From positions 186,001 to 250,000 of the forward strand of contig CBDHYI010000006.1 of assembly GCA_965275915.1 (NCBI GenBank): a stretch of DNA of 64,000 bases. The letters run 5' to 3'. The position numbers and the translations under genes were made by a program. Positions 54,857-63,156 of the stretch are shown here, piece after piece (within the stretch, counting starts at the first letter, position 1; each line of letters begins with the position of its first letter). The notes under the pieces are model-generated. The model was not told the DNA's origin. It saw only the letters and a list, made by a program, of their open reading frames with translations, and did not search any database. The stretch comes from JBDWFY01 sp965275915. GTDB taxonomy: Bacteria > Pseudomonadota > Alphaproteobacteria > Rhizobiales > Stappiaceae.

Positions 54857-55576
54857 ATGGCTGAAGGCGTAAAGTGGCGACGCATTCTTCTGAAAGTCTC
54901 CGGAGAGGCGCTTCTGGGTGACAAGGGTTTTGGTATCGATCCGGGAGTCATTGAACGAATCGCTGCGGAAATCGAGGAAGCGCGTCGTTGCGGTGTTGAA
55001 GTCGGCATAGTCATTGGTGGCGGAAATATTTTTCGTGGCGTTTCAATCGCAGCCAAAGGCGGCAATCGCATTACCGGCGATCATATGGGCATGTTGGCCA
55101 CTGTTATGAATGGTTTGGCCCTGGCCGAAGCGATGAAGGCACGAGGACTTTCCGCGCGGGTTCTTTCCGCCATCGAAATACCCGCCATTTGCGAGATGTT
55201 CACCCAGCGGGCCGCGCAGAAATACCTGGAAAGCGGCGAAACTCTTGTGTTTGTGGGGGGAACAGGCAATCCGCTTTTTACGACGGACTCAGCGGCCGCG
55301 CTCAGGGCAGCGGAGATGAATTGCGATGCGATCCTGAAGGCAACCCAGGTCGATGGGATTTATTCGGCCGACCCTAAAGTCGAGCCGACAGCGGAACGTT
55401 TCGACTCCATTTCCCACAGCGAAGTACTGAAGCGCGGGCTTAAGGTTATGGACACGGCGGCGATTGCGCTTGCCCGGGACAACAATATTCCTGTAATCGT
55501 TTTCTCTATTCACACTCCGGGTGCGCTTATTGATGTCTTGCATGGTGCCGGTCGATCCACCATCGTGACAGACTGA
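54857..55576 (+). CDS. pyrH: UMP kinase
   Basis: The 239-residue amino-acid-kinase-fold enzyme phosphorylates UMP to UDP. It has ILLKVSGEALLGDKGFGIDP, VVIGGGNIFRG as IVIGGGNIFRGV, the UMP-binding GDHMGMLATVMNGLAL and VFVGGTGNPLFTTDSAAALRA. It begins the pyrH-frr-uppS-cdsA-dxr-rseP-bamA-lpxD series, all on the plus strand. The gene is 44 bases after the tsf terminator, so it needs its own promoter, which I could not fix. Confidence 0.97.
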   Translation: MAEGVKWRRILLKVSGEALLGDKGFGIDPGVIERIAAEIEEARRCGVEVGIVIGGGNIFRGVSIAAKGGNRITGDHMGMLATVMNGLALAEAMKARGLSARVLSAIEIPAICEMFTQRAAQKYLESGETLVFVGGTGNPLFTTDSAAALRAAEMNCDAILKATQVDGIYSADPKVEPTAERFDSISHSEVLKRGLKVMDTAAIALARDNNIPVIVFSIHTPGALIDVLHGAGRSTIVTD

Positions 55577-55637
55577 GTTTTGCGGGCCGGAGTGCTCGAA
55601 TTGGCGGCACGTCCGCCGGGAATAAGGGAGTAAACCA

Positions 55638-56204
55638 ATGTCTGACACAGCATCATACGATCTTGCGGATCTCAAGCGCCGGATGACGGGCGCTGTTTCC
55701 GTTCTGAAAACCGAGCTGGCAGGCCTTAGGACAGGACGCGCTTCCGCGTCAATGCTGGACCCCATTCAGGTGGAAGCTTATGGCAGCCACATGCCGATCT
55801 CGCAAGTCGCGACCGTGAGCGTGCCTGAGCCGAGAATGATTTCGGTCCAGGTTTGGGACAAGTCGATGGTTGCAGGAGTGGAAAAAGCGATCCGGGAATC
55901 AAATCTCGGATTGAACCCGGTAGTTGATGGAACACTGCTTCGGCTTCCTATTCCGGAATTGAACGAGGAACGCCGGCTTGAGCTGGTCAAGGTCGCCCAC
56001 AAATATGGTGAGCAGGCCAAAGTCGCGATCCGGCATGTGCGCCGCGACGGTATGGATATTCTGAAAAGGATGGAAAAAGACAGCGAGTTGAGCCAGGACG
56101 AACATCACGCTGAATCAGATACGGTACAGAAGCTGACAGATGATATGATCGGCGAAGTCGATGATGTTCTTGAAAAAAAGGAACAGGAAATAAAGCAGGT
56201 CTAG
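55638..56204 (+). CDS. frr: ribosome recycling factor
   Basis: The 188-residue tRNA-mimic has the frr pattern: LKRRMTGAVSVLKTELAGLRTGRASASMLD, then VSVPEPRMISVQVWDKSMV, LPIPELNEERRLELVKVAHKYGEQAKVAIRHVRRDGMD and a final coiled helix. It splits ribosomes with EF-G after termination. It lies 61 bases after pyrH and 28 before uppS. Confidence 0.97.
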   Translation: MSDTASYDLADLKRRMTGAVSVLKTELAGLRTGRASASMLDPIQVEAYGSHMPISQVATVSVPEPRMISVQVWDKSMVAGVEKAIRESNLGLNPVVDGTLLRLPIPELNEERRLELVKVAHKYGEQAKVAIRHVRRDGMDILKRMEKDSELSQDEHHAESDTVQKLTDDMIGEVDDVLEKKEQEIKQV

Positions 56205-56232
56205 GTTCAGCATCGCTTTACGGGCTAAAAAA

Positions 56233-57000
56233 ATGGCAATAACGGAAGCCTCTGTTCAATCGGCCGCCCCTTCGGCCAGCAAGACTGCTCTCCCGCGGCA
56301 TGTTGCCATTATTATGGATGGCAATGGCCGCTGGGCACAGGCAAGGGGGTTGCCGCGTGTCGAGGGGCACCGCCAGGGTCTGGTAACGCTGAGAAAAATC
56401 GTCCATCATGCGGGCGAACGCGGGATCGAATATCTGACCCTTTACAGCTTCAGCTCGGAAAACTGGAGCAGGCCGGCCGAAGAGGTCAGTTTTTTGATGG
56501 GTCTGCTGCAACGCTTTGTACAAAAAGACCTTTCTGAATTGTGTGCTGCCAATGTACGCGTCCGTGTCATCGGCGAACGGGAGAGTCTGTCTTCCGATAT
56601 CCGAAAGTTGCTTGAACATGCCGAGGAGACCACGAGAAACAACACGGGCATGGTCTTGATCGTTGCCTTCAATTATGGTGCCCGGGATGAGATCACACGG
56701 AGCATGCGCACAGTTGCATGTGATGTCGCACAGGGCAGACTGCGCCCCGAGGATGTGACAGAAGAAATGATCACCGCCCGCCTGGATACCGCGGAGTTTC
56801 CTGATCCCGACATGATTATCCGGACCAGCGGTGAGGAACGGTTGTCAAATTTTCTTCTGTGGCAGGCCGCCTATAGCGAGTTTGTGTTTCGCGACGAGTT
56901 ATGGCCGGATTTCACGCCCGCCGGTTTTGATGCCTGCATAGAAGACTTTCTGTCCAGGAACCGGCGTTATGGCGGCGTCTCCGAAACGGCGGTCGGATGA
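56233..57000 (+). CDS. uppS: isoprenyl (undecaprenyl diphosphate) synthase
   Basis: The 255-residue cis-prenyltransferase makes the C55 carrier for cell-wall and polysaccharide synthesis, including the exopolysaccharide made by the 12.9-20 kb cluster. It has IIMDGNGRWAQARGLPRVEGH with the catalytic Asp (D29), LTLYSFSSENWSRP, IRTSGEERLSNFLLWQAAYSEFVF and WPDF. The first 20 residues are a variable leader. Its stop overlaps the cdsA start (ATGA). Confidence 0.96.
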   Translation: MAITEASVQSAAPSASKTALPRHVAIIMDGNGRWAQARGLPRVEGHRQGLVTLRKIVHHAGERGIEYLTLYSFSSENWSRPAEEVSFLMGLLQRFVQKDLSELCAANVRVRVIGERESLSSDIRKLLEHAEETTRNNTGMVLIVAFNYGARDEITRSMRTVACDVAQGRLRPEDVTEEMITARLDTAEFPDPDMIIRTSGEERLSNFLLWQAAYSEFVFRDELWPDFTPAGFDACIEDFLSRNRRYGGVSETAVG

Positions 57001-57866
57001 GTGGCGATCCGCTCGGCCGGAAAAATTTCCTGGAAAAAAAGATCGGGAAAGACCTTCGCCTGCGATTGATTTCGGCCGTCATATTAGGTCCGATCACTCT
57101 CGCGGTTGTGTGGTTTGGCGGGTATGTGTTTTTGATCATGGTGTGCGCGGGCACGGCGCTGATCTTTCGGGAATGGGCGGATATCACCACGCAATCCACC
57201 GTAATGCGGGACGGTTGGCTGCTGATCTGTGTCATGGTTCTGAGCATTATTTTCGCCGCTGTTTCAGACGGGTATTATGCTCTGATTGCGATTGTGCCTG
57301 TCCTCATATCGGCAGCAGTTCTGCCGCAATTTGCTGGTGCCAGAAAATGGGTAATTCTTGGGGCGGTCTATATTGTTTTCTCGGCAATCGGCATGATTGC
57401 CCTGCGACAGGGAAGTTATGGTCTTCACGCAATATTCGGTCTTTTGATTTTGGTCTGGGCGACAGATATCGGAGCCTATTTCAGCGGCCGCTTGTTTGGC
57501 GGACCCAAGCTTTGGCCTGCGGTTTCTCCGGGCAAGACCTGGTCGGGTGCATGTGGCGGCCTGCTGGCGGCCATCTTACTCAGCACTATTGCCGCCAGGG
57601 TCAGCGGTTACCACAAACTGACCGAGATTGCGCTTCTGGTTGCGTTCTTGTCCGGCATCTCCCAGCTGGGAGATCTGGCCGAGTCAGCCCTGAAAAGAAG
57701 GTTCAAAGTCAAAGACTCCGGTGATCTCATCCCCGGACATGGGGGACTGTTGGATCGTGTCGACGGGTTGATGCTGGCGGTGGCTGCCGTTTTTGCCTTG
57801 GCGGCAACAGTCTACGGTCTGTCGGATCCAACGCGGATTTTGGCGGACTTGCAGGGCGCGCAGTGA
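56997..57866 (+). CDS. cdsA: phosphatidate cytidylyltransferase
   Basis: The 289-residue membrane enzyme makes CDP-diacylglycerol. It has about seven helices and the CdsA signature toward the C-terminus: SQLGDLAESALKRRFKVKDSGDLIPGHGGLLDRVDGLM. It is translated by overlap with uppS. The dxr gene follows 25 bases on. Confidence 0.96.
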   Translation: MSGDPLGRKNFLEKKIGKDLRLRLISAVILGPITLAVVWFGGYVFLIMVCAGTALIFREWADITTQSTVMRDGWLLICVMVLSIIFAAVSDGYYALIAIVPVLISAAVLPQFAGARKWVILGAVYIVFSAIGMIALRQGSYGLHAIFGLLILVWATDIGAYFSGRLFGGPKLWPAVSPGKTWSGACGGLLAAILLSTIAARVSGYHKLTEIALLVAFLSGISQLGDLAESALKRRFKVKDSGDLIPGHGGLLDRVDGLMLAVAAVFALAATVYGLSDPTRILADLQGAQ

Positions 57867-57891
57867 CGAGAGAGTGACGGGAGCCTGAGAA

Positions 57892-59070
57892 TTGAGTGCT
57901 AGACGATCTCTCACGATATTGGGAGCAACCGGCTCTGTTGGACAGTCGGCAATTGATCTGGTTTGCAAAAATCCGGATCGGTTTGAAATCATCGCATTGA
58001 CCGCGAACACGAACTATCGCGAACTCGCCGACACTGCGCGTAAAGTCGGGGCAAAACATGCGGTGATCGCCGACGACCGCTACTATGACGCGCTCCGCAC
58101 ATTACTCGCTGACACAGACATCGCTGTATCTTCCGGTCCTGACGCCGTCGTGGACGCTGCCTGCCGTCCTTCCGACATAGTCATGGCCGCAATTGTCGGA
58201 TTTGCCGGCCTGAGACCGACCCTTGCCGCGTTGAAAGAGGGTAAAACCGTTGCCCTTGCCAATAAGGAAAGTCTTGTGTGTGCGGGTGAGTTGGTAATGC
58301 GGACTGTGAAGGAGAGCGGTGCAACGCTTCTGCCGGTGGACTCTGAGCACAACGCCATCGCGCAGGTGTTGGATCACAATCAGCTTCACGCTGTAGAAAC
58401 GGTGACACTGACGGCCTCCGGTGGACCGTTCTGGAAAAAAAAATATGCCGAGATGAAGTCGGCAACACCGGAGCAAGCATTAAAGCATCCAAACTGGTCG
58501 ATGGGCGCGCGAATTAGCATTGATTCTGCGACAATGATGAACAAGGGTCTTGAGTTGATCGAAGCTCATCACTTGTTCCCGATTAACCGAAACCAGATTA
58601 AAGTTCTGGTTCATCCGCAATCGGTTGTTCACGGGCTTGTGCAATATGTTGACGGGTCTTTGCTTGCGCAGCTTGCATCACCAGATATGCGTATACCGAT
58701 TGCGCATTGCCTGTCGCTGCCGGACAGAATATCTATACCGGATCAACGCCTGGATCTTGCCGCGATTGCGCGCCTTGAGTTTTTTGAACCGGACTTTGAG
58801 AGGTTTCCTGCGTTACGGTTGGCTCTGGAAAGCATGGAACGAGGGCAGGGAGCGCCGGTTGTTCTGAATGCGGCAGACGAAATCGCGGTAGCCGCGTTTT
58901 TAGACCGGCGCCTGCGATTCACCGCCATTTCGGAAGTTGTTGAAAAAGTGCTCAACGATACGGAGCAGGCCGGATTACTGACTACGCCGGGCAGCCTGGC
59001 GGAGGCGGAGCTGCTGGATGAGGCGGCTCGCCGATATGCCCGGGAAGCCTGTTCCTTCATGGAAATTTGA
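57892..59070 (+). CDS. dxr: 1-deoxy-D-xylulose 5-phosphate reductoisomerase
   Basis: The 392-residue second enzyme of the non-mevalonate isoprenoid pathway supplies precursors for UppS. It has the NADPH fold LTILGATGSVGQSAIDLV, LANKESLVCAGELVM, the metal/substrate loop LPVDSEHNAIAQ and ATMMNKGLELIEAHHLF, and HPQSVVHGLVQYVDGS. The start is a TTG at 57892, with GGGAG eight bases before; no ATG or GTG fits the conserved beginning. This rare start may lower its rate of translation. Confidence 0.95.
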   Translation: MSARRSLTILGATGSVGQSAIDLVCKNPDRFEIIALTANTNYRELADTARKVGAKHAVIADDRYYDALRTLLADTDIAVSSGPDAVVDAACRPSDIVMAAIVGFAGLRPTLAALKEGKTVALANKESLVCAGELVMRTVKESGATLLPVDSEHNAIAQVLDHNQLHAVETVTLTASGGPFWKKKYAEMKSATPEQALKHPNWSMGARISIDSATMMNKGLELIEAHHLFPINRNQIKVLVHPQSVVHGLVQYVDGSLLAQLASPDMRIPIAHCLSLPDRISIPDQRLDLAAIARLEFFEPDFERFPALRLALESMERGQGAPVVLNAADEIAVAAFLDRRLRFTAISEVVEKVLNDTEQAGLLTTPGSLAEAELLDEAARRYAREACSFMEI

Positions 59071-59115
59071 CGATTTGTCGAATAAACACAAATAAAGACA
59101 GTCAGGAGCAATTTG

Positions 59116-60264
59116 ATGGATATCATTACCGGCCTCGGGTCCGGCATAACTGGCTACATCATTCCATTTCTGTTTGTATTGACAATTGTCGTATTCTTTC
59201 ATGAGCTTGGCCATTTTTGGGTCGGTCGGTTATGCAGCGTGAAAATTGACGCGTTCTCTGTTGGATTCGGACCTGAGATCTTTGGCTGGAACGACAAACA
59301 AGGGACGCGCTGGAAGTTCTCGGCGATCCCTTTGGGAGGCTATGTAAAATTTTCAGGAGACAGCAACGCTGCCAGCTTGCCCGACGGCGAAGCACTTGAG
59401 GAGATGTCGCAGGAGGATTTTGAACATACTCTCGCGGGAAGACCGGTCTGGCAGAGAGCCGCGATCGTCGCTGCGGGACCGATTGCCAACTTTCTCCTTG
59501 CCATCGTTATTCTCGCCGGGTTGTTCATTTATGCAGGCAAGGTCGTTACTGATCCGCGGGCCGATGGCGTTGAACCGGGCAGCGCGGCGGAGCGAGCCGG
59601 CGTTCAGGTCGGCGATATTATCACTTCTATCGATGGGACACCGATTGAGAGCTTTAGCGATATGAAGCGGATCGTGTCCGCAAACGCCGATATTCCGCTC
59701 AATATCGTGATCCTACGCGATGGCCAGGACATCCCTATGGTCATTACACCCGAGCGCAGGGAAACAACCGATCGCTGGGGCAATGTTCACCGTGAGGGAC
59801 TGCTGGGCGTCAAGCACGATCCAAGTCTGGGGGTCGTCCGAACAATCAGCTATTCGGTACCGGAGGCTCTGGTCGAAGCTGTCAAAGAGACCTGGTTTAT
59901 TATCACAAGAACCCTAGGCTATCTCTATGATATTATTATCGGACGCGAAAGCGCGGATCAGCTGAGCGGTCCGATTGGAATTGCCAAGGTTTCCGGGCAG
60001 GTCGCCGAACTTGGACTTGGTGCCATGCTGAACCTGGCGGCGATTTTGTCAGTGAGTATTGGATTACTGAACCTGTTTCCGATCCCGATGCTCGACGGGG
60101 GCCATTTGGTCTACTACGCAGCGGAGGCAATCCGTGGGAAACCTCTCAGCGAACGCGTTCAGGAAATAGGATTCAGAATCGGCCTGACCCTGGTTCTGAT
60201 GCTTATGGTATTTGCGACCTGGAACGATATAGCGAAAATGTCGTGGCCGAGCGTGTTCTCGTGA
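59116..60264 (+). CDS. rseP: RIP metalloprotease RseP
   Basis: The 382-residue site-2 protease has TM1 with the zinc motif HELGH (H29, E30, H33). A PDZ domain lies at about 130-205 (EPGSAAERAGVQVGDIITSIDGTPI), and the third zinc ligand is in NLFPIPMLDGGHLVYY. It cleaves transmembrane anti-sigma factors or signal peptides in the inner membrane. The ATG at 59116 follows AGGAG. It is followed by a gap of about 298 bases and then bamA. Confidence 0.96.
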   Translation: MDIITGLGSGITGYIIPFLFVLTIVVFFHELGHFWVGRLCSVKIDAFSVGFGPEIFGWNDKQGTRWKFSAIPLGGYVKFSGDSNAASLPDGEALEEMSQEDFEHTLAGRPVWQRAAIVAAGPIANFLLAIVILAGLFIYAGKVVTDPRADGVEPGSAAERAGVQVGDIITSIDGTPIESFSDMKRIVSANADIPLNIVILRDGQDIPMVITPERRETTDRWGNVHREGLLGVKHDPSLGVVRTISYSVPEALVEAVKETWFIITRTLGYLYDIIIGRESADQLSGPIGIAKVSGQVAELGLGAMLNLAAILSVSIGLLNLFPIPMLDGGHLVYYAAEAIRGKPLSERVQEIGFRIGLTLVLMLMVFATWNDIAKMSWPSVFS

Positions 60265-60562
60265 ATCGGAACCGGCAACTGATATGAAATGTACGAATCA
60301 GATTGCTTTCGCAATCTTGGCGGATTGTGGCCGAAACCGGGTTCAGCCCGGTGGAAAAAGGCGCAATTCTGACATTCGTTTTTGTCTGTCGACAATTATC
60401 GTGTCATTGGCGCAACGCCCGGTGTGTAAAGAGGAATTCTCCCTCGCTCCATGTTGCGCGACACCCGAAAGAATGTCAGAAACCTATTGGTAATTTGGGA
60501 ATCTTTACACCGTTGCATCCAGATGCGGCTCCGGTGTCCAACGACGAAGGCATAGCCAACCT
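60265..60562. other. 298-base gap between rseP and bamA
   Basis: No gene is supported. Two perfect hairpins lie here: GATTGC-TTTC-GCAATC (60301-60316) and ACCGGG-TTCAG-CCCGGT (60336-60352). Neither has a T-run, so they are not classical terminators. They may be processing or attenuation structures before bamA, whose ATG has no clear Shine-Dalgarno. I found no convincing sigma-E or sigma-70 promoter. Confidence 0.5.
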
Positions 60563-62896
60563 ATGCGATTTGATAAAAAAATCTTCCTGACCGTTGTTAT
60601 GGCGGCCATCTTTTATGTTGGTGGTCCGACGCCGGAAAAAGGCTTGGTTTGGGGGTCTTTGACCGCTGAAGCGGCCACCGTCAGCCGCATTGTCGTGCAA
60701 GGCAATACGCGTGTGGAAGCGGAGACGGTCGAAAGCTACATGACCATCCAGCCGGGGCGACCGTTTTCGGCGGCAGATGTGGATGAATCGCTGAAAACGC
60801 TTTTCGCTACAGGTCTTTTTACCGACGTCAAGATTGCTCAAAGAGGGGGCACTCTTGTTGTGACGGTTACCGAAAACCCTCTGATCGGACAGATTTCGTT
60901 CGAAGGTAACAAGCGGATCAAAGATAAAGCCCTTGCCGATGTGATCCAGTCCAAAGAGCGCGCTGTCCTGACCCAAGCGCGGGTTCAAAGCGATGTTCAG
61001 CGCATTCTTGAGGCCTATCGCCGGACCGGACGGTTCAGGGCATCCGTCGAACCCAAAACAATTCAGCGCGACAACAATCGGGTCGACTTGGTCTTTGAAA
61101 TCAACGAGGGAACGAAAACCGGTGTCGAGCGCATTACGTTCATCGGCAACAATGCCTATAGCGACGGCCGTTTGCGTGATGTGATTAAGACAAGGGAGGC
61201 CGGTCTTCTGAGCTGGCTTCGTTCTTCGGACGTCTATGATCCCGATCGGCTTAACGCGGACCAGGAGTCGCTGAGGAGATTCTATTTCCGGCATGGTTAT
61301 GCTGATTTCCGGGTGATTTCCGCAGTTGCGGACCTTGATCGCGAGCAGAATGTATTCTTCGTTACCTTCACAATCGATGAGGGCGAGCGTTACACCTTCG
61401 GCGAAGTTGATATTGATACGTCACTGGCGGCAGTCGACCCTGAATCTCTGCGTGGTGCACTGCGGACTCATTCCGGCGACCGGTATAATTCTCTTGAGGT
61501 CGAAAAAACGCTGGAAGACCTGACGGTTGAGATTGCAAAGAGCGGTTATGCCTTTGCCGAAGTCCGCCCGCGCGTTGACCGGGACTTTGAAGAACGCAAG
61601 ATCAATCTGACTTATTTTATCGAAGAGGGTCCGCGCGTTTATATCGAGCGGATCAATGTGCGGGGTAACGACCGAACACGCGAATATGTCATCCGCCGCG
61701 AACTCGACCTGTCTGAGGGCGATGCATTCAACCGGGTTCTGCTCGATCAGGCAAAACGCAGGTTGCGGAATCTGAGCTTTTTCAAGTCGGTCCGGACATC
61801 GACCGAACGCGGTTCGGCGCCGGACCGGGTTGTGATCAATATCGATGTTGAGGAGCAGCCGACCGGTGAAGTGTCCTTCGGAGTTGGCTATTCGACATCG
61901 GAAGGTTTCCTGGGTGACGTCTCCATCACGGAAAAGAACTTCCTGGGTCGTGGTCAATTCGTAAAACTGGCGGCGGGTTTGGGTGAATCCTCGACCACTT
62001 ATGAATTCGCGTTCAAAGAACCCTACTTCATGGGGCGCCGGATTTCCTTTGGATTTGATGTTTACCAGCGGGAATTGAACGATAACGACTTCCGGTCTTA
62101 TGACGAAAAGAGTACCGGTGGCGGCGTAAATTTCGGTCTTCCGTTGCGGGATGACGAATTAACCCTCAATCTTTTCTACAAGATCAATGATCGCGATGTT
62201 TCCAACGTAGACAGCGATGCATCGGTGGCGCTGCAGGACTCCGCAGGCACAACGCTTACATCAATTGTCGGATACTCACTTGTCCATAACACTCTGGACA
62301 ATTTCCGACTGCCTCGTGAGGGGATATTTGCGAAATTCCAGCAGGAATTTGCGGGTGTCGGCGGTGATGCACAATATATCCGGACCACGGCTGAGGCGCG
62401 AGCTTACACCTCATTGGTCACGGATTGGGACCTTGTCGGCATGCTGGGCGTCAAAGGAGGCAACGTTTTCTCCTGGGGGAACCGGCTGAAAGTGCAGGAT
62501 CAGTTCTTTGTCGGCGGCGAAACCATTCGCGGGTTTGATTCTCAGGGCATCGGTCCAAGGGACGCCAACACTGATGACGCGCTCGGCGGAAAATACTTCT
62601 TTGCTGCCACCGCGGAATCGAACTTCCCGCTTCCATACATTCCACAGGGATTTGGTTTGAGGGGCGCCGTGTTCGCCGATGCGGGTTCGCTCTGGGATTT
62701 CGACAACGAAATCGAGCAGGCAATTCCGGGTCTGAACGTCGAAAGCAACGACTTCAACCTTCGGGCATCTGTCGGTGTCGGTATTGCCTGGGAGTCGCCT
62801 TTTGGCCCTATTCGCGCAGACTTTGCTTATCCGCTGTTGAAAGACGATGCGGACCGGACGGAAGTCTTCAGATTGAGCGGCGGTACGCGCTTCTGA
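60563..62896 (+). CDS. bamA: outer-membrane protein assembly factor BamA
   Basis: The 777-residue precursor has a signal peptide (MRFDKKIFLTVVMAAIF) ending near SLTAEAA. Five POTRA domains (about 38-370) follow, with repeats such as TFTIDEGERYTFGEVDI and FIEEGPRVYIERINVRGN. The 16-strand barrel includes VGYSTSEGFLGDVSITEKNFLGRGQ, QFFVGGETIRGFDSQGIGP with VGGETIRGF, and a C-terminal Phe (SGGTRF) typical of outer-membrane barrels. It is the core of the BAM complex; the lipoprotein partner BamE is encoded at 6310. Confidence 0.97.
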   Translation: MRFDKKIFLTVVMAAIFYVGGPTPEKGLVWGSLTAEAATVSRIVVQGNTRVEAETVESYMTIQPGRPFSAADVDESLKTLFATGLFTDVKIAQRGGTLVVTVTENPLIGQISFEGNKRIKDKALADVIQSKERAVLTQARVQSDVQRILEAYRRTGRFRASVEPKTIQRDNNRVDLVFEINEGTKTGVERITFIGNNAYSDGRLRDVIKTREAGLLSWLRSSDVYDPDRLNADQESLRRFYFRHGYADFRVISAVADLDREQNVFFVTFTIDEGERYTFGEVDIDTSLAAVDPESLRGALRTHSGDRYNSLEVEKTLEDLTVEIAKSGYAFAEVRPRVDRDFEERKINLTYFIEEGPRVYIERINVRGNDRTREYVIRRELDLSEGDAFNRVLLDQAKRRLRNLSFFKSVRTSTERGSAPDRVVINIDVEEQPTGEVSFGVGYSTSEGFLGDVSITEKNFLGRGQFVKLAAGLGESSTTYEFAFKEPYFMGRRISFGFDVYQRELNDNDFRSYDEKSTGGGVNFGLPLRDDELTLNLFYKINDRDVSNVDSDASVALQDSAGTTLTSIVGYSLVHNTLDNFRLPREGIFAKFQQEFAGVGGDAQYIRTTAEARAYTSLVTDWDLVGMLGVKGGNVFSWGNRLKVQDQFFVGGETIRGFDSQGIGPRDANTDDALGGKYFFAATAESNFPLPYIPQGFGLRGAVFADAGSLWDFDNEIEQAIPGLNVESNDFNLRASVGVGIAWESPFGPIRADFAYPLLKDDADRTEVFRLSGGTRF

Positions 62897-62921
62897 TTGA
62901 GGACATCTATCGGAAATCAAA

Positions 62922-62955
62922 TTGACCGCTGCCGGTGGCAGCGGTCAATCCTTTT
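62922..62955 (+). terminator. Rho-independent-like terminator after bamA
   Basis: A perfect 12-base-pair stem (TTGACCGCTGCC with GGCAGCGGTCAA), loop GGT, is followed by TCCTTTT. The T-run is short and broken, so termination may be partial, letting some transcription reach lpxD. Confidence 0.75.
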
Positions 62956-63156
62956 AAGGCGGTATTCCGTGGACGTGGTGTCTTGTTTTCGCTGCTGCCG
63001 GATACTATCCCATTGGACGAAAAGCTATTTTCTCATTCCGGTTTGCTTCTGGCGATTTTGGCTGGGCCTTCAAAAAGAAAGAGCATCCTGATTATGCTTT
63101 AGCCCGTCTGCCTAAATATGTATAAGCAGGCCACAGAGAGAGTTGGCTTAATATTC

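Noticed and set aside
60476..61294. Minus-strand frame of 272 codons opposite bamA
   Set aside because: It runs opposite the signal peptide and POTRA region of BamA, with no recognisable motif.
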